Assembly: GCA_031549525.1 (NCBI GenBank)
Contig: JAVBPQ010000052.1
Span: forward strand, 1 to 22,611
Reading direction: 5' to 3'
Source of the DNA: WQUF01 sp031549525
GTDB taxonomy: Bacteria; Bacillota; Clostridia; Clostridiales; Clostridiaceae
DNA: 22,611 nucleotides
Under the pieces are notes generated by a model. The model saw nothing but the letters and a program-made list of their open reading frames with translations, had not been told where the DNA came from and did no database searches. How positions within the stretch are numbered: position 1 is the stretch's first letter; each line of letters opens with the position of its first letter. A program made the position numbers and the translations under genes. This document shows, piece after piece, positions 22,558 through 22,611 of this stretch.

Positions 22558-22611
22558 TTTAAATGGTTAAAATATGTTATCATTATGTTATAAAAAGAAA
22601 GGTGGCTTTTA

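Noticed and set aside
1..22611. Mobile elements, tRNA or rRNA genes
   Set aside because: No transposase, integrase, terminal inverted repeats, clover-leaf or rRNA-like sequence was recognised on either strand.

Overview
The window is strongly AT-rich, with Shine-Dalgarno sites of the AGGAGG type, frequent GTG/TTG starts, compact operons and hairpin-plus-T-tract terminators. The gene content (etfBA with an acyl-CoA dehydrogenase, SigI/RsgI, AgrC-like GHKL kinases, CAP-domain secreted protein) fits an anaerobic Clostridium or close relative. No rRNA, tRNA, CRISPR, IS element or prophage was seen; it reads as chromosomal sequence.

Layout: (1) 2-3123 (+) the end of a hyuA/hyuB pair (hydantoinase/oxoprolinase/carboxylase superfamily), closed by a terminator. 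(2) 3610-8346 (+) a signalling cassette of three paralogous AgrC-like membrane histidine kinases with a stand-alone CheY-like receiver between the first and second. (3) 8410-11387 (-) etfB-etfA-acyl-CoA dehydrogenase behind a near-consensus sigma-A promoter. (4) 11567-13986 (+) an ABC-2 type exporter (ATPase plus large permease). (5) 14111-15442 (+) a secreted protein with three Ig-like repeats, a Thr/Lys linker and a CAP domain. (6) 15636-18168 (+) flavodoxin, a PqqD-like/radical SAM/SPASM maturase-type enzyme, and a 220-residue protein with an unusual N-terminal GFMSDHSSTSYEF motif. (7) 18217-19536 (-) a CNNM/CBS/CorC-type membrane protein. (8) 19604-22480 a divergent locus: sigI-rsgI on the minus strand, and on the plus strand three tandem paralogous small secreted His-rich peptides.

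The most interesting region is the last. The intergenic space between sigI and the peptides carries a SigI-type promoter (ACCC, about 21 nt, CGTA) facing sigI, and a 122-bp tandem triplication, each copy with the same promoter type, facing the peptide genes. RsgI has a His/Asp/Glu-rich extracellular tail and the peptides are themselves His-rich. The parsimonious model is a self-contained SigI regulon: an autocleaving RsgI sensor releases SigI, which makes more SigI/RsgI and the secreted His-rich peptides, possibly in answer to metal or to the cell surface.

Two further leads are the maturase cassette of region 6 and the kinase triplet of region 2, which has no DNA-binding response regulator inside the window.
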